A stretch of DNA of 64,000 bases from Nitrosomonas sp. (GTDB lineage: Bacteria > Pseudomonadota > Gammaproteobacteria > Burkholderiales > Nitrosomonadaceae), in assembly GCA_016710135.1 (NCBI GenBank), contig JADJLM010000002.1:372001-436000 (forward strand), in the 5' to 3' direction. The translations under genes were made by a program, and so were the position numbers. Of the stretch, positions 26,423 to 37,005 are shown in pieces (positions within the stretch are counted from its first letter, which is position 1; every line of letters starts with the position of its first letter). The notes beneath the pieces are model-generated. The model did no database searches. It saw nothing but the letters and a program-made list of their open reading frames with translations, and was not told the origin of the DNA.

Positions 26423-27501
26423 GTGAAAGATACGGAAAATTAGGGTATTAATTATTGATGATTCAGCTTTAATCCGTAAACTTTTAGCAGAAATTATTAA
26501 TAACCAGCCAGATATGGAGGTGGTAGGCGTGGCACATGATCCAATTGTTGCACGCGAGTTGATTCGAGAACTTAATCTTGATGTGCTCACGCTAGATATT
26601 GAGATGTCTAAAATGGATGGTTTAGATTTTCTTGAAAGGCTTATGCGGTTGCGACCCATGCCAGTTGTAATGATTTCAACATAACGGAGGACAATTCTGA
26701 GCCTGCCTTATTGGCGCTTGAACTAGGAGTCGTTGATATTATTTCTAAAACTAAATTTGATGTTGCAGCCGGATTAGAGAGCTTTGGCGATGAAGTGATT
26801 AGTAAGGTTCGAATTGCCATGTCTGCAAAAATAAAAACGCGTACTGAGAGTAAACCCAATGAATCTGGTGCTTCACATTATGCGTCACCGAGCTTTAAGA
26901 ACTGGGGTAACAAAATTATTGTAGTTGGCTCATCGACAGGTGGAACAGAAGCTCTTAAAGATTTTTTAAAAGAATTACCACCTGATATTCCTGGTATTTT
27001 AATTGCACAGCATATGCCTGAGTCCTTCACAAAGCCATTTGCGAATCGCATGAATAATCAATGTAAAATAACTGTTGTCGAAGCCCAAGGAGGTGAACGC
27101 GTGTTACCTGGGCATGCCTACATAGCACCAGGTCATTCCCATCTATCGCTAAAACGAAGTGGTGGTCATTATATAACTGAACTTAGTCTAACCCGATCCG
27201 GTAAATCGTTTCCGCCCATCTGTCGATGTTTTATTTAGATCGGCGACTACTCACGCGGGTAAAGATGTATTAGGAATTATCATGACAGGTATGGGTAAAG
27301 ATGGTGCAGCCGGTATGTTAGAGATGCATCGAGCGGGTGCCTATAACTTTGCGCAAGATGAGGAAAGCTGCGTAATATTTGGTATGCCAAGAGAAGCGAT
27401 TGCAATGGGGGGGTGATGAAATTGTTCCGCTTAAAAACATGGCTAAGCAAGTTCTGAGAAGACTCGCTTATTCTGATAAACCTAATCAACTACGTGCTTA
27501 G
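26423..27501 (+). pseudogene. cheB: CheB, receptor methylesterase, four frameshifts
   Basis: Both CheB domains can be read in pieces. Receiver: RVLIIDDSALIRKLLAEI, LDVLTLDIEMSKMDGLDF. Methylesterase: GSSTGGTEALK (catalytic Ser), AQHMPESFTKPFANRM (His), IAPGHSHL and MTGMGKDGAAGM (Asp). Breaks lie near 26437 (start region), 26682 (one T missing in ACATAACGG), 27212 (extra C in TTTCCGCCC) and 27407-27413 (seven G where six are expected). The start codon is uncertain. Not all breaks are in homopolymers and the neighbouring chemotaxis gene is a fusion, so real decay is likely. Confidence 0.85.
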
Positions 27502-27902
27502 GACAAATTAGCATGATTGTTGCTAAAGGTAACATTGATGATTTGATAACGAATTGTAATAAAGCGTTGTAATAATGTTACAAAAAACTTAGGCTGTGTT
27601 GATATATGATAATTAACCGCATGAACCTGGTTAAAATGAGGCTAAAAATATCGCCTAACTTCCAGACAACTGAGGAAGTCGATTTGCAAATTCACGATGA
27701 CTAAAGCTATTCCAAAATTTGGAGTGACTTGCAGCTGATCAGTTCCACAATTTAGTATTAACGTAACTGGTAAGTCTTGATACTGTTTGCAAATTTCTTT
27801 AATAGTAAATAAGCTGCCTCGTCAGCAACTTATCTTCAGAAATGCCATCAAATTTCTCCATTTTATGGCATTTTAAATTTTTTTTTTTGATTTAACATCC
27901 AA
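27502..27902. other. Gene-free stretch before the XrtA locus
   Basis: 401 AT-rich bases with no supportable gene. It should hold the promoter of the polysaccharide locus, but I see no clear sigma-70 or sigma-54 pair. A short palindrome CCAAAATTTGG lies near 27712-27722 and a T9 run lies close to the first gene. The string TTAGGCTGTGTTGAT near 27587 looks like an insertion-sequence end but no partner end was found. Confidence 0.4.
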
Positions 27903-28583
27903 GTGATAGGGAATGTTCTAAATTCTTTTAGCGATTTTTTAATGAGGCATAAAGTGGATACCCCAAATAACTATCAATTTTTAAGAAGATCCATAACAAT
28001 TTTAATTGTGAGTTCGTTATTTTTATTTAGCGCATGTACGAGCTATCCCCTCCTAACGAATCAGGGAGAAAAAGTTCCGCATGATTATTTAATTGGACCT
28101 GGGGATACTTTGAATATTATCGTGTGGAGAAATCCAGAAATATCAATGTCCGTTCCGGTCCGTCCCGATGGAAAGATAACAACTCCTTTAGTTGAAGATC
28201 TGCCAGCAAGTGAAAAAACTTCAACTCAATTAGCCAGAGATATAGAAGAAACGCTTTCAAAGTATTTGCAGCAACCAGTCGTAACAGTGATCGTAACTGG
28301 GTTTATAGGGCCCTTTGGTGAACAAATTCGAGTAATCGGTGAAGCAATGCGACCCCAAGCTTTACCTTACAGTGAAAATATGACGCTGATGGATGTAATG
28401 ATTGCGGTTGGTGGAATTACCGATTTTGCAGCAGGAAACCGAGCAAGAATTATTCGAACCATAGATGGTAAACAGCAACAATTCAGGGTGAGGCTAAATG
28501 ACTTGATTAGAGATGGTGATATAACAGCTAATGTCCCTGTATATCAGGGCGATGTTTTGGTTATTCCTGAAAGTTTCTTTTAG
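27903..28583 (+). CDS. XrtA-type polysaccharide export lipoprotein (TIGR03027-like)
   Basis: About 226 residues. Outer-membrane polysaccharide export (Wza/GumB-like) protein: a hydrophobic signal with lipobox LFLFSACTS, a Poly_export domain (YLIGPGDTLNIIVWRNPEIS, PVRPDGKITTPLVEDLPA) and a SLBB-like part (IRVIGEAMRPQALPY, MTLMDVMIAVGGITDFAAG). The start is unclear: GTG at 27903 or ATG at 27942. It is the first gene of the XrtA locus. Confidence 0.9.
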   Translation: MIGNVLNSFSDFLMRHKVDTPNNYQFLRRSITILIVSSLFLFSACTSYPLLTNQGEKVPHDYLIGPGDTLNIIVWRNPEISMSVPVRPDGKITTPLVEDLPASEKTSTQLARDIEETLSKYLQQPVVTVIVTGFIGPFGEQIRVIGEAMRPQALPYSENMTLMDVMIAVGGITDFAAGNRARIIRTIDGKQQQFRVRLNDLIRDGDITANVPVYQGDVLVIPESFF

Positions 28584-28635
28584 TCAAAAGTAGCTTAATC
28601 CGCTAAGTTTTTTATAAAATGGAGATTGGTACAGG

Positions 28636-30197
28636 ATGGATGAGTTAATTGCTCAACTGCTTGTCTATATTAAAGGAACCTGGAAGTATCGTTGGGTTTC
28701 TATCACAATCGCATGGCTTGTATCTATTATCGGTTGGGCAGTTGTTCATCAACTGCCTGATGATTATGAAGCGTCTGCGCGAATCCATGTTGATACTCAA
28801 AATATTCTTAGACCGCTAATGGCAGGCATGACTGTTTCGCCTAATCCAGAGCAGCAGGTTGCGATTATGAGTCGAACTTTGATTAGCCGTCCCAATGTTG
28901 AAAGAGTGACTAGAATGGTTGATCTGGATGTGAAGGTTACTGATGATATTGCTTATGACAAGCTCGTTACTGCATTAATGAAAGATATTAAATTGGGCGC
29001 GGCTGGCAGAGAGAATCTTTTACCATCTCCTATAGCCATAAAGATCCCAAGCTGGCTAAAGATATTGTTCAGTCTTTATTAACAATTTTTGTTGAAGGAG
29101 GATTGGAGAATAAAAAGCAGGACTCTACCTCAGCGCTGCGTTTTCTTGATCAACAAATAGCAAGTTATGAAGAAAAGCTCATTGCTTCTGAAACTGCGCT
29201 AACAGCTTTTAGGCAAAAGAATATCGGTTTAATGCCGGGTCAAAGCGGGGATTATTATGCTCAGCTAACAAATGCCCTGGAAGAGCTTGAGAAAGCGAAG
29301 GTGGCGCTAAAAGAGGCAGAACGGGCCCGAGATGCTGTAAGAAGGCAGATTAGCGGTGATGAAACGGTTTTGCTTCTTGAAACCCATGAAAATATTTTAG
29401 AAAAAGTAATTAACCCTGAAATTGATGCACGTATTCAAGCGCTGAATCTTAATCTGGATAATCTTAGACTCAATTTTACAGATTTGCATCCTGATATTGT
29501 GGCAACTAAACGTTTAATTACTCAACTTGAAGAACGTAAAAAAGAAGAAGCAGCGTTAATAGATCCAACCGCGATAGATCAAGGAAGGAATTTCAGTCCT
29601 ATGTTACAACAATTAAATATTGCGTTGACAGAGGCTGAGGCTACTGTTGCTTCAATGCAAGCGCGTGTATCTGAATATACGAATCGCTATGAACGACTTA
29701 AATCGATGAGTTCTATGATTCCAGCAGTTGAAGCAGAACTTACTCAATTAAGTCGGGATTATAGTGTTAATAAAGCTAATTATGAGAAATTACTCGAACG
29801 CAGAGCGTCTGCTGAGATATCAGGTGAACTGACTTCTACTACGGGTCTAATGTCGTTTAGAATTATAGATCCGCCCGTTGTTCCTGAAGTTCCTTCAGGA
29901 CCTGATCGAAAAAAATTGTACTCATTTGTCTTTATTGGCGCACTTCTAGCTGGTATAGGTATTGCATTTGTAATTAGTCAGATTCGTCCAACCTTTCATA
30001 GTCAGACTGATTTGCGGCAAGTTACGGGTCTTGCTATTCTTGGAACTATTCCAATGGTTTGGACTGATCAAGAAAAATATAAGCGAAGAAATCGACTCTA
30101 TGCATTTGGTTTTTCTCTATTAGTACTAATGGTTTTATATACTACCTTAATGATCTACACAAAGCTTCCGGTTGCAACTTTAATAAAACTCTTTTAA
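28636..30197 (+). CDS. XrtA-type chain length determinant (Wzz; TIGR03007-like), one frameshift
   Basis: About 520 residues when repaired. Inner-membrane Wzz-family protein that sets polymer length: N-terminal helix (VSITIAWLVSIIGWAVVH), long coiled-coil periplasmic part (EEKLIASETALTAFRQKN, ALEELEKAKVALKEAERA), and C-terminal helices (SFVFIGALLAGIGIAFVI and SLLVLMVLYTTLMIY). The frame breaks at TTTT 29018-29021; one more T gives ENLFTISYSHKDPKLAKDIV and joins the parts. It follows the export gene by 52 bases. Confidence 0.88.
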
Positions 30198-30258
30198 GCA
30201 TTTTTTTGCAAATTCGGATGTTTTTAGTGAAATGCTAGGTTTTTAGTGAGGAATCGAT

Positions 30259-31296
30259 ATGAGTATTATAGAAAGAGCTGCTGACAAGCTAAAGATTAAT
30301 GTTGATGTGGAACAAAAACAAGCTATTAAGAATATTCAAAGGGATATAATCCACGATTCTAAGAGAAAGATTCAGAAAGATACTCCAGACATTGAAAGGA
30401 TTACAGAAAAATTTAGGAATACAATAACTGCTACGCCCAAAATACAGCCCATTGAACAACAAGAAGTAAATAATGCTATTAAGATAAATCGGGAATATAT
30501 TGATAAACCAATATATATTCCTGGAAGAAGTGCTGTAGGTAATAAACCGAATATTGATAATCACCTGTCACAGCCTCACATCAATATTGATCTCGATAGA
30601 TTGCATAGATTAGGTATCGTGACGCCTCAACATGGAAAAACTCAAATCGCAGAACAGTTCCGCATTATTAAACGGCCTCTGTTAACAAATGCGTTTAGCA
30701 AAAATTCTGGAATAAAAAACGGTAATCTAATAATGATTACAAGCTCATTAGCAGGCGAGGGTAAAAGCTTCTGCTCTACAAATTTAGCGATGAGTATTGC
30801 AATGGAAATGGATAATAGGGTTTTGTTGGTTGATGCCGATGTGGCACGCCCATCAATCCCGAAAATTCTAGATTTTAACCCGGATCGTAAAGGTTTATTA
30901 GATATTATTTTGGATCAGAGACTAAACGTATCGGATATTCTGACTAAAACAAGTGTTGATAAGCTGACTTTGATTTCAGCAGGAACTCGCCACCCCCATG
31001 CGACAGAGCTATTGGCAAGCCAGAGTATGGCAGATATTTTAAGAGAACTAGCGCAACGTTATAGCGATCGCATTGTAATTTTCGATTCCCCCCCTCTTTT
31101 GCTTACGAGTGAAGCGCGCGTTTTAGCGAGTCAAATGGGGCAGATCGTTTTAGTGGTTGAAGCAGAAAGAACCACTCAGCAAACAGTGAAAGAAGCATTA
31201 CGTCAAATTGAGTCCTGTGATGTTATTAATTTAATATATAACAAGGCCAGAACTTCGGCGGCCTCGGGTTACTATGGTTACTATTATTCCTCATGA
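30259..31296 (+). CDS. XrtA-associated tyrosine autokinase (TIGR03018-like)
   Basis: 345 residues. Cytosolic BY-kinase partner of the Wzz protein. Walker A is ITSSLAGEGKSFCSTNLA, Walker A' LLVDADVARP and Walker B IVIFDSPPLL. The C-terminus is a tyrosine cluster (GYYGYYYSS), the autophosphorylation site. The first 120 residues are a charged, variable region. Its stop overlaps the start of the next gene by four bases. Confidence 0.92.
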   Translation: MSIIERAADKLKINVDVEQKQAIKNIQRDIIHDSKRKIQKDTPDIERITEKFRNTITATPKIQPIEQQEVNNAIKINREYIDKPIYIPGRSAVGNKPNIDNHLSQPHINIDLDRLHRLGIVTPQHGKTQIAEQFRIIKRPLLTNAFSKNSGIKNGNLIMITSSLAGEGKSFCSTNLAMSIAMEMDNRVLLVDADVARPSIPKILDFNPDRKGLLDIILDQRLNVSDILTKTSVDKLTLISAGTRHPHATELLASQSMADILRELAQRYSDRIVIFDSPPLLLTSEARVLASQMGQIVLVVEAERTTQQTVKEALRQIESCDVINLIYNKARTSAASGYYGYYYSS

Positions 31297-32872
31297 AGCT
31301 GCTTTCTAAACACATTCACAATTGCCATCGTAACTTATTAATTTACATTAGTATTTTGCTATTTAGTATTATAGCTTTACCTATATATGCAGGAGAGTGG
31401 CGCGTTGTACCTGGTTTGCATATTAATGAACGTTATACAGACAATTTTAGATTGGGTGGTGGGATAGCAGGAAGCAAAGGAAATGATGAGTTTATCACTC
31501 AGCTTAATCCAAGTATTCTCATTAATGGAAATGCTCGCCGCTATCGAGTAGACGTCAATTACTTAATGAATAACCTGATATACGCTAACCATAGTGAATT
31601 CAATAGGGTTAGGCATCAGCTAAATGCCCTTGGGACTGTTGAGTTAATTAAGGATCGATTTTTTATTGATGGCAGAGCGATGATTATGCAGCAGAATGCT
31701 AGTCTCATTGGGGCTCAGGGATTAGATAATGCTAATTCATTTAATAGAAGGGATGTGAATATACTAAACGTGAGCCCATACTATAGGCACCGCTTCGGTG
31801 ATTTTGCAACCGCTGAGTTACGTTATACCCATGGAGAAGTACGAGCGGAGGTGGACTGAGTACGAGCGGAGGTGGACTGAGAGACTCTTCAACGGATAAT
31901 GGAACAGTACGTTTGAATAGCAGCACGGCTTTCAGAAACTTACAATGGGGATTAACCTATAACCATACTGAGATTCATCGGAGTCAACTAAGAGCCATTG
32001 AGCTTGAACGATCTACATTACTGTTAAGGTACATGCTGACGCCACAATTTAGTGTTGTAGGTACAGGAGGTTATGAAAGAAATAGCTTTATCTCAATTAA
32101 TGGGGCTACAAGTAGCCCTACTTGGACAGTCGGGTTCTCTTGGATACCCAACGAAAGAACAGAGTTTGACTTTGCCGGGGGACGAAGGATATTTGGCGAT
32201 ACATATTTAGCGAATTTTAGCCATCGTACCCGATTAACTACTTGGAATCTATCCTATAACGAAGACATAACTACATTTGGGCAGCAAAATTTATTACAGC
32301 CCGGAGCTGCTGGGGCTATTCCTTCTGGAGGGATATTGCCCCAACTACTATTAAATACGCTAACGAATGCTGGTATGGGCGGTGGTGGACTTGCAAATCA
32401 AGGTGCGTTATTTGGTATTCTGGGCGCCAATAACTTTTTTACGAATCGATTATTCCTGCAGCGGAGCTTACAAGCATTTATGGCAGTAAATGGAAGTCGA
32501 AATACAGTAGTTTTTAGAGGGTTTAACATATCGCGGCAGGCCTATACTGGGGATGAAGAGGATGATTCCATTGGGGGGAGAGCAAATTCCGTACTAAACA
32601 GGAGTACAGTTCAGACAGGAGGAGGAGTTTCTTGGATTTATAGACTTTCTCCCTTAGTGAATTTAACAACTAACTATACCTTTACTCGAATAAATTTTAC
32701 GACAACTAATCTGACTGATATTAATCAGATAATGATGGTTAGTTTGAATAAACAATTCTCTCCTAATTTATCTGGGGGAATTAATTATTTTCATAATCGA
32801 AGAGATTCGGAGCGCCTTAATGGTGATTTCTCTTCGAACAATTATATGGCTTCTCTTTCAATGAATTTCTAA
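31293..32872 (+). CDS. XrtA-locus outer-membrane barrel protein (TIGR03016-like), one frameshift
   Basis: About 525 residues when repaired. Signal peptide (ILLFSIIALPIYA), then alternating strands of an outer-membrane beta-barrel (WRVVPGLHINERYTDNFRL, TRLTTWNLSYNEDITTF, a C-terminal strand ending MASLSMNF with terminal Phe). It is likely an outer-membrane channel or assembly part for the polysaccharide. The frame breaks near 31835-31839, directly before a 21-base tandem duplication (31839-31859 and 31860-31880), which in the correct frame encodes the seven-residue unit STSGGGL twice. Confidence 0.82.
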
Positions 32873-32894
32873 TTGTTTGTGTCGATTTTAATTT

Positions 32895-33743
32895 ATGTAT
32901 CTATCTTTTTATGGTTTAAAAGTAAGACCGTTTCAATTAAAGCCTGACGCTAGCTTCTTTTTTAGTAGTAAAGGGCATAAGCGTGCCATTGCCTATTTAG
33001 AGTATGGGCTATCACAAGAAGATGGTTTTATCATCATTACCGGTGAAGTAGGGGCAGGAAAAACTACATTGATTCGCCATCTCTTTCAGAAACTGGATCA
33101 ACAGTGCTTTGTTGTGGCACAACTAACTAACACAAATCTCGATTCAGATGACATGTTGAGAATGGTTGCAGCTTCTTTTGGGTTGTCTGCTAACAATCCA
33201 TCGAAAGCAACGACCCTTTTAGAGATCGAACAGCTCCTTAGACAATACGATAAGGAAGGAAAAAAGATATTGTTGTTAGTTGATGAAGCGCAGAATTTGA
33301 CATCGCGTGCCCTTGAAGAATTGAGAATGCTTTCTAATTTTCAAACTGACGATAAGCTTTTATTGCAGACATTTTTATTAGGTCAACCAGAATTTAGAAA
33401 AACTCTATTAGGTAATAATATGCAGCAGCTACGTCAGAGAGTGATTGCTACTTATCATCTTGGTCCAATGGATAGTACTGAAACGCGTGCTTATATTGAA
33501 CATCGTTTAGTGATTGCCGGCTGGCAGGGAAATCCATTGTTGCAGGATGATAGTTTCGATGTGATTTATAACTTTACTGGTGGCATTCCTCGAAAAATTA
33601 ATACTCTATGTGATCGGTTGTTAATAATGGGATGCTTGGAAGAATTACGTACGATAACGAGTCAGGAAGTAAACGAGGTCATTGCTGATATTCAACAAGA
33701 GTTTGATTTGCCGCCTTTCCAGAATTTAGATGCAAGTAATTAA
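32895..33743 (+). CDS. XrtA-associated ATPase (TIGR03015-like)
   Basis: 282 residues, ExeA-like AAA ATPase. Starts MYLSFYGLKVRPFQLKPD; Walker A GEVGAGKTT, Walker B LLLVDEAQN, then ELRMLSNFQTD sensor region. These ATPases are constant members of XrtA loci; their exact role is not known. Frame intact. Confidence 0.92.
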   Translation: MYLSFYGLKVRPFQLKPDASFFFSSKGHKRAIAYLEYGLSQEDGFIIITGEVGAGKTTLIRHLFQKLDQQCFVVAQLTNTNLDSDDMLRMVAASFGLSANNPSKATTLLEIEQLLRQYDKEGKKILLLVDEAQNLTSRALEELRMLSNFQTDDKLLLQTFLLGQPEFRKTLLGNNMQQLRQRVIATYHLGPMDSTETRAYIEHRLVIAGWQGNPLLQDDSFDVIYNFTGGIPRKINTLCDRLLIMGCLEELRTITSQEVNEVIADIQQEFDLPPFQNLDASN

Positions 33744-33838
33744 GTTGGTAAACAGTGATGCTCTGGGAAACACTTGTCACATCTTAAATATGAATCACGT
33801 TTACTTAGCTCTCTGGATTTTTATAGGAAAAGATTAGC

Positions 33839-34674
33839 ATGATACGTAATGCTTTAACGATTGATGTTGAGGATTATTTCCAAGTATCAGCGTTTGATCC
33901 CTATATTTCGAGAAATGATTGGGATAGTATCCCCTGTCGTGTTGAGCGGAATATTGATCGGATTCTTTCATTGCTTGAAAAAAAAGGCATAAATGCGACT
34001 TTTTTTACTTTGGGCTGGATAGCTAAACGTTACCCATCGATGGTTCGACGTATTGTAGAGAATGGTCATGAGTTAGCAAGCCATGGGTGTGATCATAATC
34101 GGGTTACAGAGTTAGGATCAAATGAGTTTTATAAAGATATCGCCGACAGTAAAAAAATACTTGAAGATATAAGTGGGTTCCCAGTTATTGGTTATCGAGC
34201 TCCCAGTTTCTCCATTAATAAGCAAAATTATTGGGCATTAAGCTTACTTGAAGAAGCAGGTTATCTCTATAGTTCAAGTATCTACCCAGTCCGTCACGAT
34301 CATTATGGTATACCTGATGCCCCCGCTTTGCTTTTTATCCCAACTCAGGAAAGTTACTCGAAGTACCCATTACGACAGTGAATTTATTGGGACGTAATAT
34401 TCCAGTGGGAGGAGGTGGGTACTTTCGTTTGTGGCCGTACGCTGTTTCACGCTGGTTTATTCAAAGGGTAAATGAGAAAGATCAGCGTTCTGCCGTATTC
34501 TATTTTCACCCCTGGGAAATAGATCCTGATCAGCCTCGTCAAAAAGGTATAAATCTTAAAGTGCGCTTCCGGCACTACTTAAATCTAGATTTAATGGAGG
34601 AAAGACTGACTAACTTGCTCAATGATTTTGGTTGGGGAAGAATGGATCAAATTTTCTTGGAAAAGAATAGATGA
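33839..34674 (+). CDS. XrtA-type polysaccharide deacetylase (TIGR03006-like), one frameshift
   Basis: About 278 residues when repaired. NodB-type deacetylase: TIDVEDYFQV (catalytic Asp and metal Asp), ELASHGCDH (metal His pair), GYRAPSFS, and the C-terminal FYFHPWEIDPDQPR. It likely removes acetyl groups from the exported polymer. The run CCCCC at 34320-34324 should be six C: then DAPRFAFYPNSGKLLEVPIT joins the two halves. Confidence 0.9.
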
Positions 34675-35813
34675 GTTTTATCGATACTGCTTTACTTGAA
34701 TCTATAAATAAAATTGCGGTAACAGATTCTATAAAGATATCTTTGTTGAACCCTGAGGTTGCTTCACTATGGGATGATTTTGTGGTCTCCTGTAAAGAAG
34801 CAACTTTCTTTCATCGAGCCGGATGGAAAAGTGTAATAGAGAATGCATTTGGCCACAAAACATGGTTCCTCTATGCGAAACGTGATCAGCAAATTATAGG
34901 TGTATTACCATTAGTAGAAATGAAGAGTCGCCTCTTTGGTCATTCACTTAGTTCGCTTCCTTTTTGTGTATATGGTGGTATTGCTGCGGTAGACGATCAG
35001 GCAAGAAAGTTACTTGATCAAGCTGCTCAGAAGTTGGTCATCCAATTAGCAGTTGACTATCTCGAATATCGCAACATTACCCCTTACCACTCTGATTGGG
35101 TAACCAAAGGACTCTATGTAACATTCAGAAAAGAAATCGATGTAGATGCTGAGAAAAATATGTTGGCTATACCTCGGAAGCAACGCGCAATGGTTAGAAA
35201 GGGTATTAAGAATAATCTGCAAGGTAGTATTGATACTGATATTGATCGGTTCTTTTATGCTTATTCGACTAGCGTTCATCGGTTAGGTACGCCTGTTTTC
35301 TCAAAAAAATATTTTCGATTGCTTAAATCTACTTTTGGAGAAGATTGTGAGTTATTGATTATCTCATTAAATCGTAAAGTAGTAAGTGCGGTTATGAGTT
35401 TCTATTTCCGAGATGAAGTGCTTCCTTATTATGGTGGTGGGATAGATGAAGCACGTGATTTGGCTGCAAATGATTTTATGTACTGGGAACTCATGCGTCG
35501 TTCTTGTGAAAGAAGAATCAGAGTATTTGATTTTGGAAGAAGCAAGCTTGATACAGGATCTTATAGCTTCAAAAAGAACTGGGGTTTCGAGCCTCAGCCA
35601 CTTTACTACGAATATCAGCTCCATAAGGCCAAAGAAATGCCAGATCACAATCCACTTAATCCTAAGTATCGCTTCTTTATCCAGGCTTGGCAAAAGATGC
35701 CTTTAACACTTGCCAATTTTATTGGGCCACATATAGTAAAAAAATCTAGGCTAGAGAAGAGCAATGCAAAATTTGCTTTATCTCACGCACCGTATACCAT
35801 ACCCTCCCAATAA
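34671..35813 (+). CDS. XrtA-associated FemAB-like acyltransferase (TIGR03019-like)
   Basis: 380 residues with two GNAT-like halves (FHRAGWKSVIENAFGHKTWF near the front; PYYGGGIDEARDLAANDFMYWELM and RVFDFGRSKLDTGSYSFKKNWG near the end). FemAB-related proteins transfer aminoacyl or acyl groups; the substrate here is unknown. It overlaps the deacetylase by four bases and the following glycosyltransferase by fifty. Confidence 0.9.
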   Translation: MSFIDTALLESINKIAVTDSIKISLLNPEVASLWDDFVVSCKEATFFHRAGWKSVIENAFGHKTWFLYAKRDQQIIGVLPLVEMKSRLFGHSLSSLPFCVYGGIAAVDDQARKLLDQAAQKLVIQLAVDYLEYRNITPYHSDWVTKGLYVTFRKEIDVDAEKNMLAIPRKQRAMVRKGIKNNLQGSIDTDIDRFFYAYSTSVHRLGTPVFSKKYFRLLKSTFGEDCELLIISLNRKVVSAVMSFYFRDEVLPYYGGGIDEARDLAANDFMYWELMRRSCERRIRVFDFGRSKLDTGSYSFKKNWGFEPQPLYYEYQLHKAKEMPDHNPLNPKYRFFIQAWQKMPLTLANFIGPHIVKKSRLEKSNAKFALSHAPYTIPSQ

Positions 35814-36960
35814 AGGGGACAAGATTCGTTCCTATCATTTATTACAATACTTAAGAAAAAATTTTAGAGTTTATCTTGGAACATTTATTGATGATGAGCA
35901 GGACTGGCAGTATGTAGATCATGTGAATTCTTTATGTGAAGAGACCTGTTTTGTCAGGCTTGATCCACTATTAGCCAGAATGCGTAGTTTCATTTACTTA
36001 TTCTCGCGTATGCCATTATCGCTACCTTATTATCGGAGCTCTAAGCTGAGTTCGTGGGTTAGCAATCAATTGTCAAGCGGAACGATCAAACATACAGTCG
36101 TTTTCTCTTCTGCGATGGCTCAGTATATTAGCGAAACAGACATCGCGTGTAGCGTAATTGATTTTGTAGATGTTGATTCTGATAAATGGAGTCAATATGC
36201 GTCGACTAAAGTGTGGCCTCAGAAATGGGTTTATCAGCGTGAGGCTGACTTGCTCCTTAAATATGAAAAATATGTCACTAAGAAATGTAGTTACGCTACC
36301 TTTGTTTCAGAGAAAGAGGCCGGTTTATTTAAGCAGTTATCTCCTGAAGTAGAGAATAAAATTACTTACTTTAATAACGGCGTTGATACCGAGTATTTCT
36401 CACCGAGTCAAAATTTTGCTAATCCCTATAAACCAGGCACTAAAGTCTTGGTGTTTACTGGAGCAATGGACTATTGGCCCAATGTCGATGCGGTGAGATG
36501 GTTTGCAGCTGAGCTATTTCCAGCGATACGTACAAAGATACCTGATCTGGAGTTTTACATCGTCGGCGCTAGACCTACAAAAACGGTATTGGAATTATCC
36601 GCTATTCCAGGGGTAGTAGTGACGGGGAGTGTCGATGATGTAAGACCTTATTTAGTATTCTCGGAAATTGCAATTGCGCCACTTCGGATAGCGCGAGGGA
36701 TTCAAAACAAAGTACTTGAGGCGATGGCGATGGAAAAATTAGTTGTTGCTTCACCCCAAGCGCTGGAAGGTATTACTGCTATTCCCGGAATTGAACTATT
36801 TGTAGCAGATGGTGCTGAAGCATATATCGATCACGTGATCAGCTTATTAGAGAACCCCCGAATAGAAGCAGGGAAAGCAGCACGTCGCAGAGTAATAGAG
36901 GATTATAACTGGGATAAGAATCTATCTAGAATAGATCGTTTACTTCAGGTATCGAGTTAA
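35764..36960 (+). CDS. XrtA-associated glycosyltransferase 1 (TIGR03087-like)
   Basis: 398 residues, GT4 type with two Rossmann domains. Starts MQNLLYLTHRIPYPPNKGDK, with a nucleotide-sugar site in VFTGAMDYWPNVDAV and IAPLRIARGIQNKVLEAMAM (the Glu of the E-x7-E motif). It adds a sugar during polymer repeat assembly. The start lies inside the 3' end of the FemAB gene. Frame intact. Confidence 0.92.
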   Translation: MQNLLYLTHRIPYPPNKGDKIRSYHLLQYLRKNFRVYLGTFIDDEQDWQYVDHVNSLCEETCFVRLDPLLARMRSFIYLFSRMPLSLPYYRSSKLSSWVSNQLSSGTIKHTVVFSSAMAQYISETDIACSVIDFVDVDSDKWSQYASTKVWPQKWVYQREADLLLKYEKYVTKKCSYATFVSEKEAGLFKQLSPEVENKITYFNNGVDTEYFSPSQNFANPYKPGTKVLVFTGAMDYWPNVDAVRWFAAELFPAIRTKIPDLEFYIVGARPTKTVLELSAIPGVVVTGSVDDVRPYLVFSEIAIAPLRIARGIQNKVLEAMAMEKLVVASPQALEGITAIPGIELFVADGAEAYIDHVISLLENPRIEAGKAARRRVIEDYNWDKNLSRIDRLLQVSS

Positions 36961-37005
36961 CACAAAATTCGATTCTTGCCATAGTGGCTAACAATTGATT
37001 ACGAA

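Noticed and set aside
27587..27760. Insertion-sequence remnant suggested by TTAGGCTGTGTTGAT
   Set aside because: No matching opposite end or transposase codons were found.
36170..36352. Small gene inside the first XrtA glycosyltransferase
   Set aside because: It overlaps an intact conserved gene in another frame and has no ribosome binding site.
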